Source: Amoeboaphelidium protococcarum
Taxonomy: Eukaryota > Aphelidiomycota > Aphelidea
Reading direction: 5' to 3'
Assembly (NCBI GenBank): GCA_023515745.1
Contig: JALECJ010000258.1
Coordinates: 500,501-564,500 of the forward strand
Length of the DNA stretch: 64,000 bases
Below the pieces are notes generated by a model. It did not search any database, was not told the DNA's origin, and saw nothing but the letters and a program-made list of their open reading frames with translations. The translations under genes were made by a program, and so were the position numbers. This document shows, one piece after another, positions 22,177 through 32,592 of the stretch (positions within the stretch are counted from its first letter, which is position 1; each line of letters begins with the position of its first letter).

Positions 22177-22968
22177 TCAATGCTAAAAGATCAAGTTGAC
22201 CTCATCAAAATCTGGAGGACACCCTTTCCTGTCAGGCCTCACAACGGTTTCATTCTGACAGCTCTTTGGCAACTGGAACAACGCGTCGCTCTGCGGGCCG
22301 ATCGTAAAGTCAAACCAGTCGGTGGCGCCTGGATCATTTGCCTAATTGGTCGTTCTCAGCGGAATACGCAGCTGTTGGCCATCCAAAGCTGTGGCCGTCG
22401 TGGAATACTCATACACCGTGTCACCATCACCCACCTCGCCCAGACGCCACTTCTCTGCCTGTACACCCCTAAACTCTTGCACGCCTTCAAACACTGCACC
22501 TTGGAGCCAATTAGGAGCCAGAACTGGCAGGAAAGAATGAGACATGTAACACTCAGGATCTTATTTTGATTATTATTATTCAGCAGATTTGCCTTCAACA
22601 TCACGCACCACCTCCTTATCTGAAGTGGTGGTTGTAGGAAACAGAGAGTAAGTTACACCATCACGAAATATTATAGAGCACACCATGTTCCACTTATTGT
22701 CTAAATTCAGATAGTGATCATAGAAATCAAATCGATGATAACTTTCCAACGGTTTCTTTTCATTGTAAGCGTAATAAGTCTTGGTCCACCTGGAAGGAGA
22801 TGCACTCGACTCGGTACCAATTTTGAGCAGGGTGGCGTTGAAATGCAAAGGCAATACTGGAGGCTCTTTTTCAGTGGAAACGCCAAGACCTTAAATGGCC
22901 TTAATCAGACACAATGCACCAAAAGCAAAAGATATCATAGCTCGTAGTATAATGCTGTTGATGTTCAT
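22177..22968 (-). CDS. Secreted protein with a conserved-looking beta-rich domain, unrecognised
   Basis: One exon of 263 codons. Residues 1-27 are a signal peptide (ISFAFGALCLIKAIQG). The mature part alternates beta-strand and aromatic motifs: LPLHFNATLLKIG, KTYYAYNEK, YHRFDFYDHYL, NMVCSIIFRDGVTYSL, then an acidic Gln-rich stretch (KSAEQQQSKQDPECY) and LPVLAPNWLQGAVFEGVQEF. Cysteines near residues 102, 141, 235 and 246 could pair. The layout recalls ependymin-like or similar extracellular beta proteins found in many protists, but I could not place it firmly. Confidence 0.65.
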
Positions 22969-23143
22969 AAGAGGAGACGGAAATATTTTTCGTTCTGACC
23001 ACCCATTTGCCCCCTAAAATCGATGAAGTTCTGATAACCCCTTCAACAGGCAAAAGTCAATCAAATTACGACTTAAAACGAGCAAGTAAAAAGATGATGG
23101 AAGGGGAGGTAACGTAAATTTTTTAAATCACACATGCATCTGC

Positions 23144-24457
23144 TCAAGCGCGCAATAGTTTGCTTTTGAGAAACAGAGAATCTACAGCACCATCCAGCTC
23201 TTTCAATGCCAAAAGCACATTCTCATACAGTTCAATGCCTTGATCGCCACCCAACTCTTCAGCATTATTATTATTTGCAGACTTCTTTGCTGTTTGATCA
23301 GCAGCAGCAGCCACGTCATCTTCAAACATCACCAGCGTGCCATCTGACTGATCCAGAACGCCTTTCAACTCTCCATCCAGAATCAACATGGACAACTTTC
23401 TCTCAATCAGAGCGTGGTCAAGACCAATCAACTTGGCCACATGAGAAATCTGCACTCTACTATACGGCTCAACCACTCTCAGGATATGAGAGGTTAGCAG
23501 CATCTCATACAGCTTCTGCAGATGATTCTTCACCAAAATATCAGCCTGCAGCTCTTATGGATACTTTTATATAGTATCCGTAAATGAATGCAGAGAGCGC
23601 TACTTACTAGCTGAAGAAATAGCCTGCATGGCCTCAATATGAGTGGACTTGTACTTGTTGGCAATCTTACCATTCACAATGTTGGTAACGTCATCCACCT
23701 CCTGCAACATAATCTTGGCCAATATCATGTACTTGACACCCAGTACAGCATTATCTTAATCACCATTACCGAAAGCTCCTTCAGCAACCTCGTAGAAGTA
23801 AGAGTACGCAGTCTTGTAATCACGTTCTTCGGCGTGCAAGGTACCGGATTACTTATCCAATTCCACTTGCAATTCTGGTGGACAATAGATGGCATTAGCA
23901 CTGGTCCTGGCACTGGTCAGCGATGCTCTAGCCTTTGGCAGATTTCTCAGCTGCAAGAAGCACTTGCTCTCCAGAAGAAATACATCCACCAACGCTGGTT
24001 TATCATCAAGCTTCTTTAGAACTTTCAGCAAGTCATTGATCAGTGCAAGAGCTTCGCTGTAGCGCAGAGACTCCAAATAGATGGAGATCAACTTTGTCTC
24101 CAGAGCTCTAGTTAGAAACTGGAAATTCTCCTTATTGGCATAGGCAATCAACTTTTATACAGTTTTAATGACTGCGCTGTGCTCCCCCGTGGCAGCTAGG
24201 ATATCGACCAGTGAGCGAATGATCTTTGACAACTTTGCCTTGGACGTACTAGTATACTGTTGAGGTACCTGTTCAACCAAATGGACCAAGTCAGCAGTGG
24301 CTTTATTATCAGCAAGCAGCTGAGCCAATTCAAGTAATGCCTACTCCCTCACACTGTCGCTCTACTGCTCGTCAGACACAATCTTTTCATAAGCAGCTTT
24401 ACACTTTTTCCAGTCTCCTGCGCTTCTCGCTGCCAGTATAATATCGTTCACAGTCAT
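23144..24457 (-). CDS. RPN6: 26S proteasome lid subunit Rpn6 (PSMD11)
   Basis: One exon, 437 codons, close to the usual 420-430. An N-terminal TPR-like solenoid contains [19 protein letters not shown] and [18 protein letters not shown]. The PCI domain follows: [52 protein letters not shown] and [14 protein letters not shown], with an acidic Asn/Ala insertion before the final helix. Rpn6 holds the proteasome lid to the base and core. The apparent break near 23560 disappears when TAG and TAA are read as Gln; a standard-code reading would wrongly suggest an intron there. Confidence 0.94.
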
Positions 24458-24668
24458 AACTTTGACTAGTTAAAATATACTCAGAATGTTTACAAGAGCT
24501 AATTTGAGAAAAGTCAAGTTCACTTAATATTAAGCGAAAACTAACAAGCGAAAAGGGAAATGCCCGACGTTGAGAAAGACGAAAGATTCAAGCAATGAAA
24601 ACCAGCTTCAACTAAAGTAGCACCGTACGTCAAAAACAGATTTCATAGATAGAACTAAAATAAATCTA

Positions 24669-25241
24669 TCAAATTTTCAAAAATATTGCATTTAAGGTAA
24701 GCCAGAAGTCCGAGTCGCTTTCAGTAGAGCAATCCAATTTGGTGTCAAAATTGACGGTGGGAAGAGCTGTCGATTCCCACTACTCACTCAAAGCTGGTGT
24801 TTAAGACAGGAAGAAGACGGGGATTTGTTATTGCCTAATAACTCTTCTGTTTTCAGCCTCCAGACATGTAATAGTGTAAGTCATAATGTCAAGTATGAAG
24901 CCTCCAGCTGGAGCGAAATGAGCAATATTGTGTCCATTATCTACTGTAGTCAGTCTTGCATTGCCACTATCGAAAATTTCGAATTAGCGAAATCCTCTTT
25001 CGAATCTAAATGTAATGAGCGCGATAGCAAGCACTGCATAAAGAGCACCACTGCATATGGAGCCTTACTGGACCCGACAGCAAATTACGATTAGATATAG
25101 GAATGAGAGGCTGAGGATACACACATAGCAATACATATTTAGTAACGGAAGTGTGGAAATACCTGCACTCTCTATGCCAAACTGAAATACTGACAAATGA
25201 AGATCGCGAATTAATTCATCACTCCAGGCGTTTATAAACAT
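24669..25241 (-). CDS. Possible two-TM membrane protein, model uncertain
   Basis: An open frame of 190 codons that starts only 18 nt after the TGA of the Crinkler gene upstream. It would encode two adjacent hydrophobic segments (YCYVCILSLSFLYLIVICC and GALYAVLAIALITF) and a polar tail. A rival reading removes an intron beginning GTATTTCC near 25169, which has TTACTAA before its AG, and perhaps a second beginning GTAAGG; it gives a short soluble protein instead. Chance frames of this length are common when only TGA stops translation. Evidence is therefore weak. Confidence 0.35.
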
Positions 25242-25258
25242 TGTATTTATTGCAACGA

Positions 25259-27001
25259 TCACACTTCAAGTTGAAGCACATATTGTTTCAATCCCGGAAC
25301 TGCAATTACTTGTGTACTACCTTGTTTATCCAGAAACTTCTGCTTCTAAAACTTGGCAAAGCGATGAGGAGGCACCACAAAATACAACTTTGGATCGTCG
25401 TATAACCCACACAGCTGTTTTAGAACTCGAACGCCACGTATAGGATGTTCGGCACCGACGGTAAATTGAAACATTCCCTATTTGCTAATAGAATCGACAG
25501 CAGGAAACTGATCATCGTCGGTAGGCTCGTAGTAAGATATCAGAGGTGGTGATGGGAGACTGTTTTTCCCCATCGAAGTTCGATCTCCACTCAGTTTATC
25601 CAGCTCAAGTTCTGACTCAGTATCATCTTCCAAGTTGCGACACTTCAACGTCATTCCACCCTTTGAAAATATCCGATGACCATAAATTTCAAACAAATGT
25701 CTTGAGATTTCATCTGGCATGCTACCGATCATGGCTCTTAGATTGGCTATCATTTCTTCGTAATGGCGATCCCAGAGCTGTTCTCCAACATACTTTGATG
25801 CAATATCAACAAACAGAAATCGATACGGAAACCCCTGTCTCTCCCCAACTATCATGTGCAACAAAGTATGAGTGGTCTCAAACATCTTGCTTGGTGCACC
25901 AACAGCGCGCAGACTTTTTACAGCATCTGCGTCACCAAGTGCAGCCTCCATTTCACTCGGGTCCTCTCTAACATACGGTACACCGGCCTTAAAATCATAA
26001 AACGCGAACCTTGCCACTCCTCCATATATGCGAAAACGTTCAGCAAGTACGTCTGAGGGAAACAAAGGATAGCACTTCTGACGACAGACTGATAATTCCT
26101 CCAAAGTCCAAACCGGGAAATAACACACGGTAGCCCTCTGCTGCTTGACAAAACCCTTGAAGTGGTCCGAGCGAGGAGAGGATATGAAGAGAGTGATGCA
26201 GGCCGACATCCGAGGACGTGTATCGCGCCCATCAGCAACGTATAGGGTGTCTGATCGGCATATAAGGTTGGTAATCACGGAACCGTCAGTAGGCCCAACA
26301 ACATCGTGATTCTCCAAGTCATAGCATTCAAACTCATCACCCTTGTGATAAACTATGCGCTTTGGTTTCCATGGAGAGTCGTCGTTCATAATACGAAATA
26401 GGATGTATATGAAGAACAGCGATTTTCCTATTCCTGGTGTTCCTGAAATACCAAACCACGTTACTCCGGCAACGATCCCCTCCAGTAACAATCCAAATAC
26501 ATCTTCATAACATTTCCGCACAAACAATCGTTGAATTTTTTCATCCAGAATCGGCAAGTACGCATTATATCCTGATGAGATACACTAATCACTCAGTTTT
26601 GCATTCACAAACGATTTTAAGCGCAACGACAATTCATCCAACCTTTACCGTTTGGCAGTAGATGCAAGGTTTATATCCGGAGACAAGCGGCTAGACACAC
26701 GAGATTCTGGAATCAATGCCAGCAAAGCACTCATCTTCTTCTTTCCTGCCTCTCCAAGATCAGTGATAAGAATCTCTTCATCCAAAGGCTCGCCACTCAG
26801 CTCGGCTTAGTTTTTGAATACTTTCAAATCCGACGAATCGACTTTGGCCAGTTTATTCTCATTCTCTGCCTTAATTGCTTTGCGGAGGTCGGCAATGTCA
26901 TCAGTGGATTTCACATACACCTTATCGGCGGTAGAATTGCTGAATGGTGTGCCATCAGCCTGCACAAGAGAATACCAAATTCGTAAACCGTCGCTCGACA
27001 T
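25259..27001 (-). CDS. Crinkler/RHS-type protein with P-loop ATPase
   Basis: One exon of 580 codons. The N-terminal ~100 residues match a Crinkler (CR) header, a ubiquitin-like fold, with GLRIWYSLVQADGTPF, DDIADLRKAIKAEN and SDLKVFKN. The ATPase domain begins with LFVRKCYEDVF near residue 158 and has a Walker A motif GTPGIGKS near residues 187-194, followed by an SDTLYVADG strand. The C-terminus (HPIRGVRVLKQLCG, LYFVVPPHRFAKFQ, GLKQYVLQLE) matches the usual end of Crinkler and retrotransposon-hot-spot (RHS) proteins. Crinklers are found in oomycetes, chytrids, arbuscular fungi and other eukaryotes, where they act as host-directed effectors or in conflict between genetic elements. A catalytic nuclease core is not obvious in this copy. 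No signal peptide was seen. Confidence 0.85.
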
Positions 27002-27369
27002 GTTTGATTTGAAAATTAAAGAGAAAAAGAGAACGCGCGTATGCTTTGACCACTTCAATCAGCTATTTTTGAGTATGAGCAATGCGCGACTTTTATAATA
27101 CCATCCCGAAAGATTGAACCTTTGCACCGCTAACGCTTGATAACTGAATGTTAGACCTTTGCATGCATGACATGTTTAGTCACGTTTCATTTGTTGCTTA
27201 AATTTCTCTTTTGGGGCTAAAATTAGGCAAACCTTAGTGCACGATTTAGTGTACAGTACTTTCATACTGAGATAATCGCACAACGTTTCTGAACGCCGAA
27301 TAGTTTGCAGAACGTTTTTTGCAGATTGCTTTTGTTGCCAACAATTTACAAAACTACTGTAGTCGAACA
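27002..27369. other. Divergent promoter region of the Crinkler and enoyl-CoA hydratase genes
   Basis: About 370 nt between two divergently transcribed genes. It contains ACGCGCG next to the Crinkler start but no full ACGCGT. No other gene seen. Confidence 0.4.
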
Positions 27370-28206
27370 ATGTAGAGCATCATCAAGCGTTCTGTTAGAC
27401 TGTACACCAGCTAAGCGTCTAGTTCTAATTATCAATACATCATTTCAAATGTGCATGCTGACAAGAAGATTGGTGTCATTCAACTGAACCGTCCAAAGCA
27501 ATTGAATGCCCTGTGTGACGGTTTGATGCGCGAAGTTGACCAGGCACTGAAGTCTTTCGACAAGGACGATAATGTGCATGCAGCGATCCTGACTGGCAGT
27601 GATAGAGCATTCGCCGCTGGTGCTGATATTAAGGAGATGGCTGACACTAACTTGCCTCGCAATTACAAAAGTAACTTTCTCGCTCACTGGTCCAATGTCA
27701 CCCAGTTCCGTAAGCCTCTGATTGCCGCCGTCTCTGGATTCGCTCTTGGTGGTGGATGTGAATTGGCAATGATGTGTGATATTATAGTTGCTTCGGATAG
27801 TGCAATATTCTCACAGCCTGAGATCAAGTTGGGAACTATTCCTGGTGCTGGTGGCACGTAGCGATTGTGCTAGAGTGTTGGCAAGAGTAATGCCATGTGG
27901 TTGGTGTTGAGTGGTCAGAACATGACTGCGCAAGAGGCATTGCAGAGAAATCTGGTGACTGCTGTGTTTCCTCAGGCCGATCTGATGAAGGAAGCTACCA
28001 AGATGGCCGAGAAGATTGCCCAACAATCTGTTCCAATTCTGATGATGGCTAAAGAAGCTGTGAATTACAGCTACGATGTCGCTGGGTTGTAACAAGGATT
28101 GCAGTATGAGAGACGTCTGTTCCAGTCCACCTTTGGATTCAAGGATCGCGCTGAAGGAATGAAGGCTTTCGTGGAGAAGAGGAAGCCAAACTTTACTCAC
28201 GAATGA
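27370..28206 (+). CDS. ECHS1: Mitochondrial enoyl-CoA hydratase
   Basis: One exon of 278 codons. Residues 1-25 form a basic, Ser-rich presequence ([18 protein letters not shown]) typical of mitochondrial import. Crotonase motifs follow: [15 protein letters not shown], the oxyanion-hole segment [31 protein letters not shown], and [19 protein letters not shown], where the conserved Gln of GGTQR is a TAG codon. The two catalytic glutamates lie in GGGCELAM and QPEIKLG. It hydrates 2-trans-enoyl-CoA in fatty acid beta-oxidation and branched-chain amino acid breakdown. The C-terminus ends [12 protein letters not shown], as expected. Confidence 0.95.
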
Positions 28207-28323
28207 TCTTTTAATCACTTGAATATATTTCTGGTATAAAATTAGAGCATTTTACTTTATAGCTTGTCGCAACTACTATATGTGGTTGGTGCTTCACTGC
28301 AGTAGACCGCTTTTCATTTCGCG

Positions 28324-28719
28324 TCAAACTGATCGCTCGCGTTCGCATCTTTAGAAGGCAACCTTAACCGTCGTCATCGCTGAATCTTTTGCTTCCGCTT
28401 ACCAGAGGAATCTGTAGAGTATTCTTATCGGTAGTATTAAGGAAATTGGTATAAACTCTTGAAATATAATTATAGGTATGATCTGAATGCACGCGTCTTT
28501 ATAAGGTGGTGGTTGTACGGCGTTGGGTACGAGTGTGAGGATAAATGATTAGAATTTAGAATTGCATTTTATACGCGTTATTTCTAAATCATCAATCTAC
28601 TACAACATAGACTTCTTTGGGCTGACTGCACTTGTGAAGTACAAGCACTCATTTAACCAGTCACACCCCTTTGAAGATGCGTTCTCATCATGTAAAATGT
28701 AGACGCTAATCCTCATCAT
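28324..28719 (-). CDS. Low-confidence ORF in the spacer before uS8
   Basis: A 131-codon frame ending at TGA. The first third looks protein-like (ISVYILHDENASSKGCDWLN), the rest less so. A CTCTACAG acceptor-like site within it suggests that, if real, the gene is spliced. Its start would lie 34 nt from the divergent uS8 start, leaving almost no promoter. It is equally likely to be a chance frame. Confidence 0.2.
28491..28578. promoter_or_regulatory. Two ACGCGT sites upstream of the uS8 gene
   Basis: Palindromic ACGCGT occurs at 28491-28496 and 28573-28578, about 260 and 180 nt before the uS8 start. The core is identical to the fungal MluI cell-cycle box, but here it recurs before unrelated genes, so its factor is unknown. 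Confidence 0.35.
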
Positions 28720-28753
28720 CGTTGATTGTAGATTTTAATAAAATTATAACAAA

Positions 28754-29213
28754 ATGGTCCGTATTAGCGTATTAAATGACTGCTTGAATGCCATGTGCAA
28801 TGCCGAGAAGAGAGGCAAGAGACAGGTGATGATCCGTCCATCATCTAAGGTGATTGTCAAGTTTCTGTCAGTCATGCAAAAGCACGGTAAGATTAGAATT
28901 GTTTTGTACATTTATAATTAATCTATAATTTGTATTTTAAGCACTAAGTGTAGGATATATTGGCGAGTTTGAGATTATCGATGATCATCGCTCTAACAAG
29001 ATTGTGGTGCAGCTGAACGGTCGTCTTAACAAGGCTGGTGTCATTTCTCCTCGTTACTCTGTCCAGGTGAAGGATATTGAGAAGTGGGTGAACAACTTGC
29101 TGCCATCCCGTCAATTTGGCTACCTCATCTTCACCACCGATGCTGGTATTATGGACCACGAAGAGGCTAGACGTAAGCACGCTGGTGGTAAGATCCTGGG
29201 TTACTTCTATTGA
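28754..29213 (+). CDS. RPS22: Cytosolic small-subunit ribosomal protein uS8 (RPS15A/RPS22)
   Basis: Two exons, 28754-28886 and 28954-29213, with a 67-nt phase-1 intron bearing CACTAA near its acceptor. The product is 130 residues, the exact usual length. The sequence is highly conserved: [77 protein letters not shown], and an end in [11 protein letters not shown]. It binds 18S rRNA in the central domain of the 40S subunit. No TAA or TAG codon occurs in frame, so it reads normally even in the standard code. Confidence 0.98.
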
Positions 29214-29285
29214 TCACTTCATCTTATAAAGTTTCATCACTCTAAACATTGCTTTAAGTTTTAATCTTCAGACACTCTTTTAGTG

Positions 29286-29317
29286 ACGCGTCTTCTTCGC
29301 TCCTTTGATCGACGCGT
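29286..29317. promoter_or_regulatory. Paired ACGCGT sites between uS8 and the GET2-like gene
   Basis: Two GACGCGT copies, at 29285-29291 and 29311-29317, 26 nt apart and about 60-90 nt before the GET2-like start codon. The close spacing and position suggest a bound promoter element, but no direct proof exists. Confidence 0.4.
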
Positions 29318-29378
29318 TTCGGTTGTCTCTTTTGTATGGAATCGCCACATCATAGTCGCAACTGATCATCATAATATA

Positions 29379-30377
29379 ATGACACCTGAGGAGCGTAGAG
29401 AACGGCGAAGGTAAAAGATTTTGGAAGGTGGATAGGAGAGGTTGTAGCAGATTAGCTCCACACTTTACAAAGGTGGTTAAGCTCCTTCTGATGATGAAAT
29501 AAGGAATGCCGTCAAGAGCTAGAGTACTGATTAAAATGTTCAGTCTGTAGTAAACAGCGATGAGATGACGCCTAAAGATTAGATCAAGTCTGAGTCAAAG
29601 TAATAGTCTTCATTGTATGCTTAACAGGAATCCAAGATGGTATCACAATTAGCTCCAGAAAGTTTTGGTGATTAATAATCTGGTAAACTAAGTGCCTTAG
29701 ATTAATAATTACCTCCATCTCTGCAAGGATCTTCAGAGTTTTTTGCTCCCATCAATGCCAAGTTGAATGATGTCCAAGGTGTCAGATTGAGTTAGACTAA
29801 ATCTGTGCTTCTAATCTTATGGATGACTCTGTCTGGCATGTTATATACGTTGCATTAGTTTATTAATGTGGTAATTGCATCTCAAAGCCTCGCTGATAGT
29901 CCAAAAAGTTTACATGCTGATGTTAAACTTCTTGGTGGAGTTGTTGAATGTTCGCGTGATCAATTGAATTATGCTGTTTAGTAATGGAAGTAAGCTTTAT
30001 GGTACGGTGAAGGATTAAGCGATTTCCCATTAACGCATTCAGCCTAGTACTTGCACAGAGAATTTCTATTGAATAGATTGCTACAGTTATGGGGAAGTAA
30101 AGTGGAAATGGCATTGTCGCGTCTTGGTCTATTGTCAAAAGGATTTACAACATTCTATGAGCAGATCATATTAGTGTTTGAAAATATTCTCTTAAAGGTT
30201 ATGGCCTTGTAAGGATGGTAGTTTCTGCTATTATGGTTTGTGGCATCTGCTCTGTTCACTACACTACTCTCTGTCACATCATTGAGGCTATCGTTGACGC
30301 GTGGGCTCCCTGCTTTCATAGTTGGTGCGATATCCATGATTTATGCATTGCCCATCATAGCACTAGTATTGCATTGA
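29379..30377 (+). CDS. GET2: Tail-anchored protein receptor subunit, Get2/CAML-like
   Basis: One exon of 332 codons. The N-terminus TPEERRERRRQKILEGGQER followed by LQQISSTLYKG matches the conserved basic motif of Get2 and CAML (RxxRRxKI..G..RL.KI), which binds the Get3 ATPase. A long Gln/Ser-rich linker follows, with many TAA and TAG codons. Three hydrophobic segments lie in the C-terminal half (near residues 145-165, 265-290 and 305-330), as in the Get1/Get2 insertase. The complex takes tail-anchored proteins from Get3 into the ER membrane. The match rests mainly on the N-terminal motif and the topology. Confidence 0.75.
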
Positions 30378-30959
30378 ATTATTAATGATATATATATATC
30401 TATTTACACTTTAGTTTATTTCAAGATATAGATATTTTTATAATATTCGTTAAGGGAGAACGTGAATAAGATTACAGCTCTACCACATCATTCTATTTAG
30501 ACAGCGGTTCGTTACAACTTTTGACACCAAGCAGAATGCTGAGGAAGAGATTAATTAACATTTATCAAATATTAAATGGCTGGTGGAAGCTATTAGCTAA
30601 ACAAGTTGATAACAAGGTTAAATGCGTGTGCGGCACGTGACTTTCAAAAGGTTTTTTACTGAAATTGAAACTGGTTCTTTTATTCTGATTGTTCAAACGA
30701 GAACTCTTAGTCGAATCATATAACTGCTGGATAGCGAATAGATAGATTACAGGCAATATTTATGAGCTACACTCAGGTACAACAATTTGAGAAAGATAGC
30801 CACAACGGAATCAATGTGCCAATCGTGCTTTGGCATCCCTATTGACATCTGTGCTCATCATACTTCTGTTGGTGTCTCTGCTTGAACGCTCCTGACTGGT
30901 TAGTATCTCATCATTGTGACCTTTGTGTATAAAATCTGTCGTGAAGTATCGCTAGTCCA
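30378..30959. other. Gap with possible exons of an unknown small gene
   Basis: A possible two-exon plus-strand gene starts at the ATG at 30576 (25 codons, MAGGSYQLNKLITRLNACAA and on), then a 60-nt GT-AG intron 30651-30710, then RIDRLQAIFMSYTQ and onward to TGA. It has no homology I recognise. The rest is AT-rich with a TATATATATA tract near 30387. Confidence 0.25.
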
Positions 30960-31730
30960 ATGCTGGCTAGCTTGGGTGAGTTCGTGAATGAGTATATATC
31001 TAAAATTGTGCATGCCGCTGATAGAGACAATGCGGAGTCTGATAATTTGTCCGCTTGTGTGAGAAGTGATCAGTGTTCTTTTGGAAAAAAGTAATCCGAC
31101 GTTGAGAGTATATCAATGGATTGGAACATTTGAAGGAGGTTTGGCTCCTCTTCTGTACTACTATCTAACCGGTGCTTATCATAAAAATTGGGAAAGGACA
31201 TGACTGATAGCCACCTCTGTATGTACAGCAAAGATCAATTATTATACACAATTAGCAGGAGCTCTGCGTAACTGATGAATTGCGAACAAAAGCTGAAGAA
31301 TTCATCAGTTATAGAATTTAAATGTTAATGTGGCACGATACACAAAAAGAGTTTTCGCATGTTACAGTAATGTGGAGCTTATTGCATTTAATGTCAGGAA
31401 CGTGTAAGAATGGATAAGAAGTAGCAGACTTGCATTGATAAATACGGCGTGGCGAATCCAATACAAAATAAATCAGTATCGCAAAAGCACAAAAATAGCA
31501 TAGTACAAAAGTATGGCGTTGATTCTGTATATTTAAAATTTAGCGTGTGTAGGATGGTGCCAATGTCAGAGAGCTAGCGTGAAGATGGCATTGAGGCGCT
31601 ATTAGCTATTGAAGATCATGAACGAATAGACTTTATTCGACTGGTTAACTCAACGCTATAAAGTTTATGGTGTAAGCAACTGTAATTTGGGAACACTCAA
31701 ATTCTAGTGCGAAATGCTCTCTAGTCATGA
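30960..31730 (+). pseudogene. Virus-type zinc-ribbon/KYGV module protein, interrupted
   Basis: An ATG frame of 57 codons is interrupted by TGA at 31131-31133 and continues in the same frame to TGA at 31728. The downstream part has a C-x-C...C-x2-C zinc ribbon (FKCQCG, then CGAYCIQC) and two copies of a KYGV motif 23 residues apart (TCIDKYGVANPIQ and IVQKYGVDSVYL). This ribbon plus KYGV-x-(N/H)-P-x-Q repeat is common next to nuclease domains in giant viruses, phages and homing-endonuclease-like genes. The expected nuclease is missing. Either an intron (for example GTTGAG...AAAG) removes the TGA, or the gene is a decayed remnant. It may derive from a large DNA virus or mobile element. Confidence 0.55.
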
Positions 31731-32592
31731 AAAGTTAACAATATACTATTTGATGTAATAAATCGACGTTTGTCATAACGCTGAGTATATCTATATCTCT
31801 ATTCTAACGCGTTTTCCTATTTCTTATTTCATCTATTACTCCATTGGATGTCTCGTATTGAGTTGTGAAGTATGTTACGGCCGGATATCGCCAATGGTAG
31901 CTGAAACCAAGTTCAGAAATCAGTATTCACCATACTACCTTCAACTCGTCTTGTAGTTCACGAGTGTCGCGATACTTGAGCATGATTGATAGGACGCGTT
32001 AGGCTCAATACAGCGCGTAGCAGTAGCAGTTCAGAATGTTTAAACTACATGCATTGCCGTGTTAAGTGAAGCTGTAGGGGATGATGCGGTTTGAACATGA
32101 ACGTTGATCTGTTCTCAGAATCGCGCTATTGTTTCAGTTCAACAATGCACGCAAAGGAGGAACTTCCAAAGCCATTGACCAACTGCCAAGACTGTACAGT
32201 ATGGTCAGTTAGTGAAGTAAAATCAGCATTATAGAGCCCGACTATCACCGCGAATGTCCTTAAACGTTGCTATATGCTGTGGAAAGGCCATTGCCTAACC
32301 CGAAACGCGTACGTAACGCGAACCCCCAAGAAATTGCAGAAAATTTCCCGCAACGAAAAACTAACAGAGCTCGCGGATTTTACAGTTGCTTGCACCATTA
32401 TCAAACAGCAACAATAGTGCTATTTTACGAAAGTGCAACTGTCTGATATCACTATAGATGGGGCAGTGGACTACAAAGCCTTGAGCTTTTCGTCTCCTTG
32501 TGTAAAGTAATAGTAATATATGTAATTTATTATCAAAATCTCCCATTTTTCAACTTTCACTCAATCACCTTGAAACGCACACACACATAACT
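31731..32592. other. Gap with possible exons of a spliced minus-strand gene
   Basis: A minus-strand ATG at 32291 opens a short exon (MAFPQHIATFKDIR). It is followed by a 57-nt candidate intron starting GTGATAG, with TTCACTAAC before the acceptor CAG, and then by protein-like fragments (KYRDTRELQDELK; RYPAVTYFTTQYE) in other frames. I could not join them into one confident model. ACGCGT sites occur at 31807-31812 and 32305-32310. Confidence 0.3.

Noticed and set aside
22180..22569. A 129-codon plus-strand frame with a plausible look
   Set aside because: It is antisense to the secreted protein at 22177-22968, which has a signal peptide and a continuous frame.
23536..23640. A possible intron inside RPN6
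   Set aside because: Donor-like GTAAGTAG and stop codons at this place vanish when TAG and TAA are read as Gln, and the resulting sequence matches the conserved RSL...F...YPxEL region of Rpn6.
32019..32220. A short plus-strand frame reading NNARKGGTSKAIDQLP
   Set aside because: It has no start, is bounded by TGA, and conflicts with a better-looking minus-strand intron and exon at the same place; not enough to call a gene.
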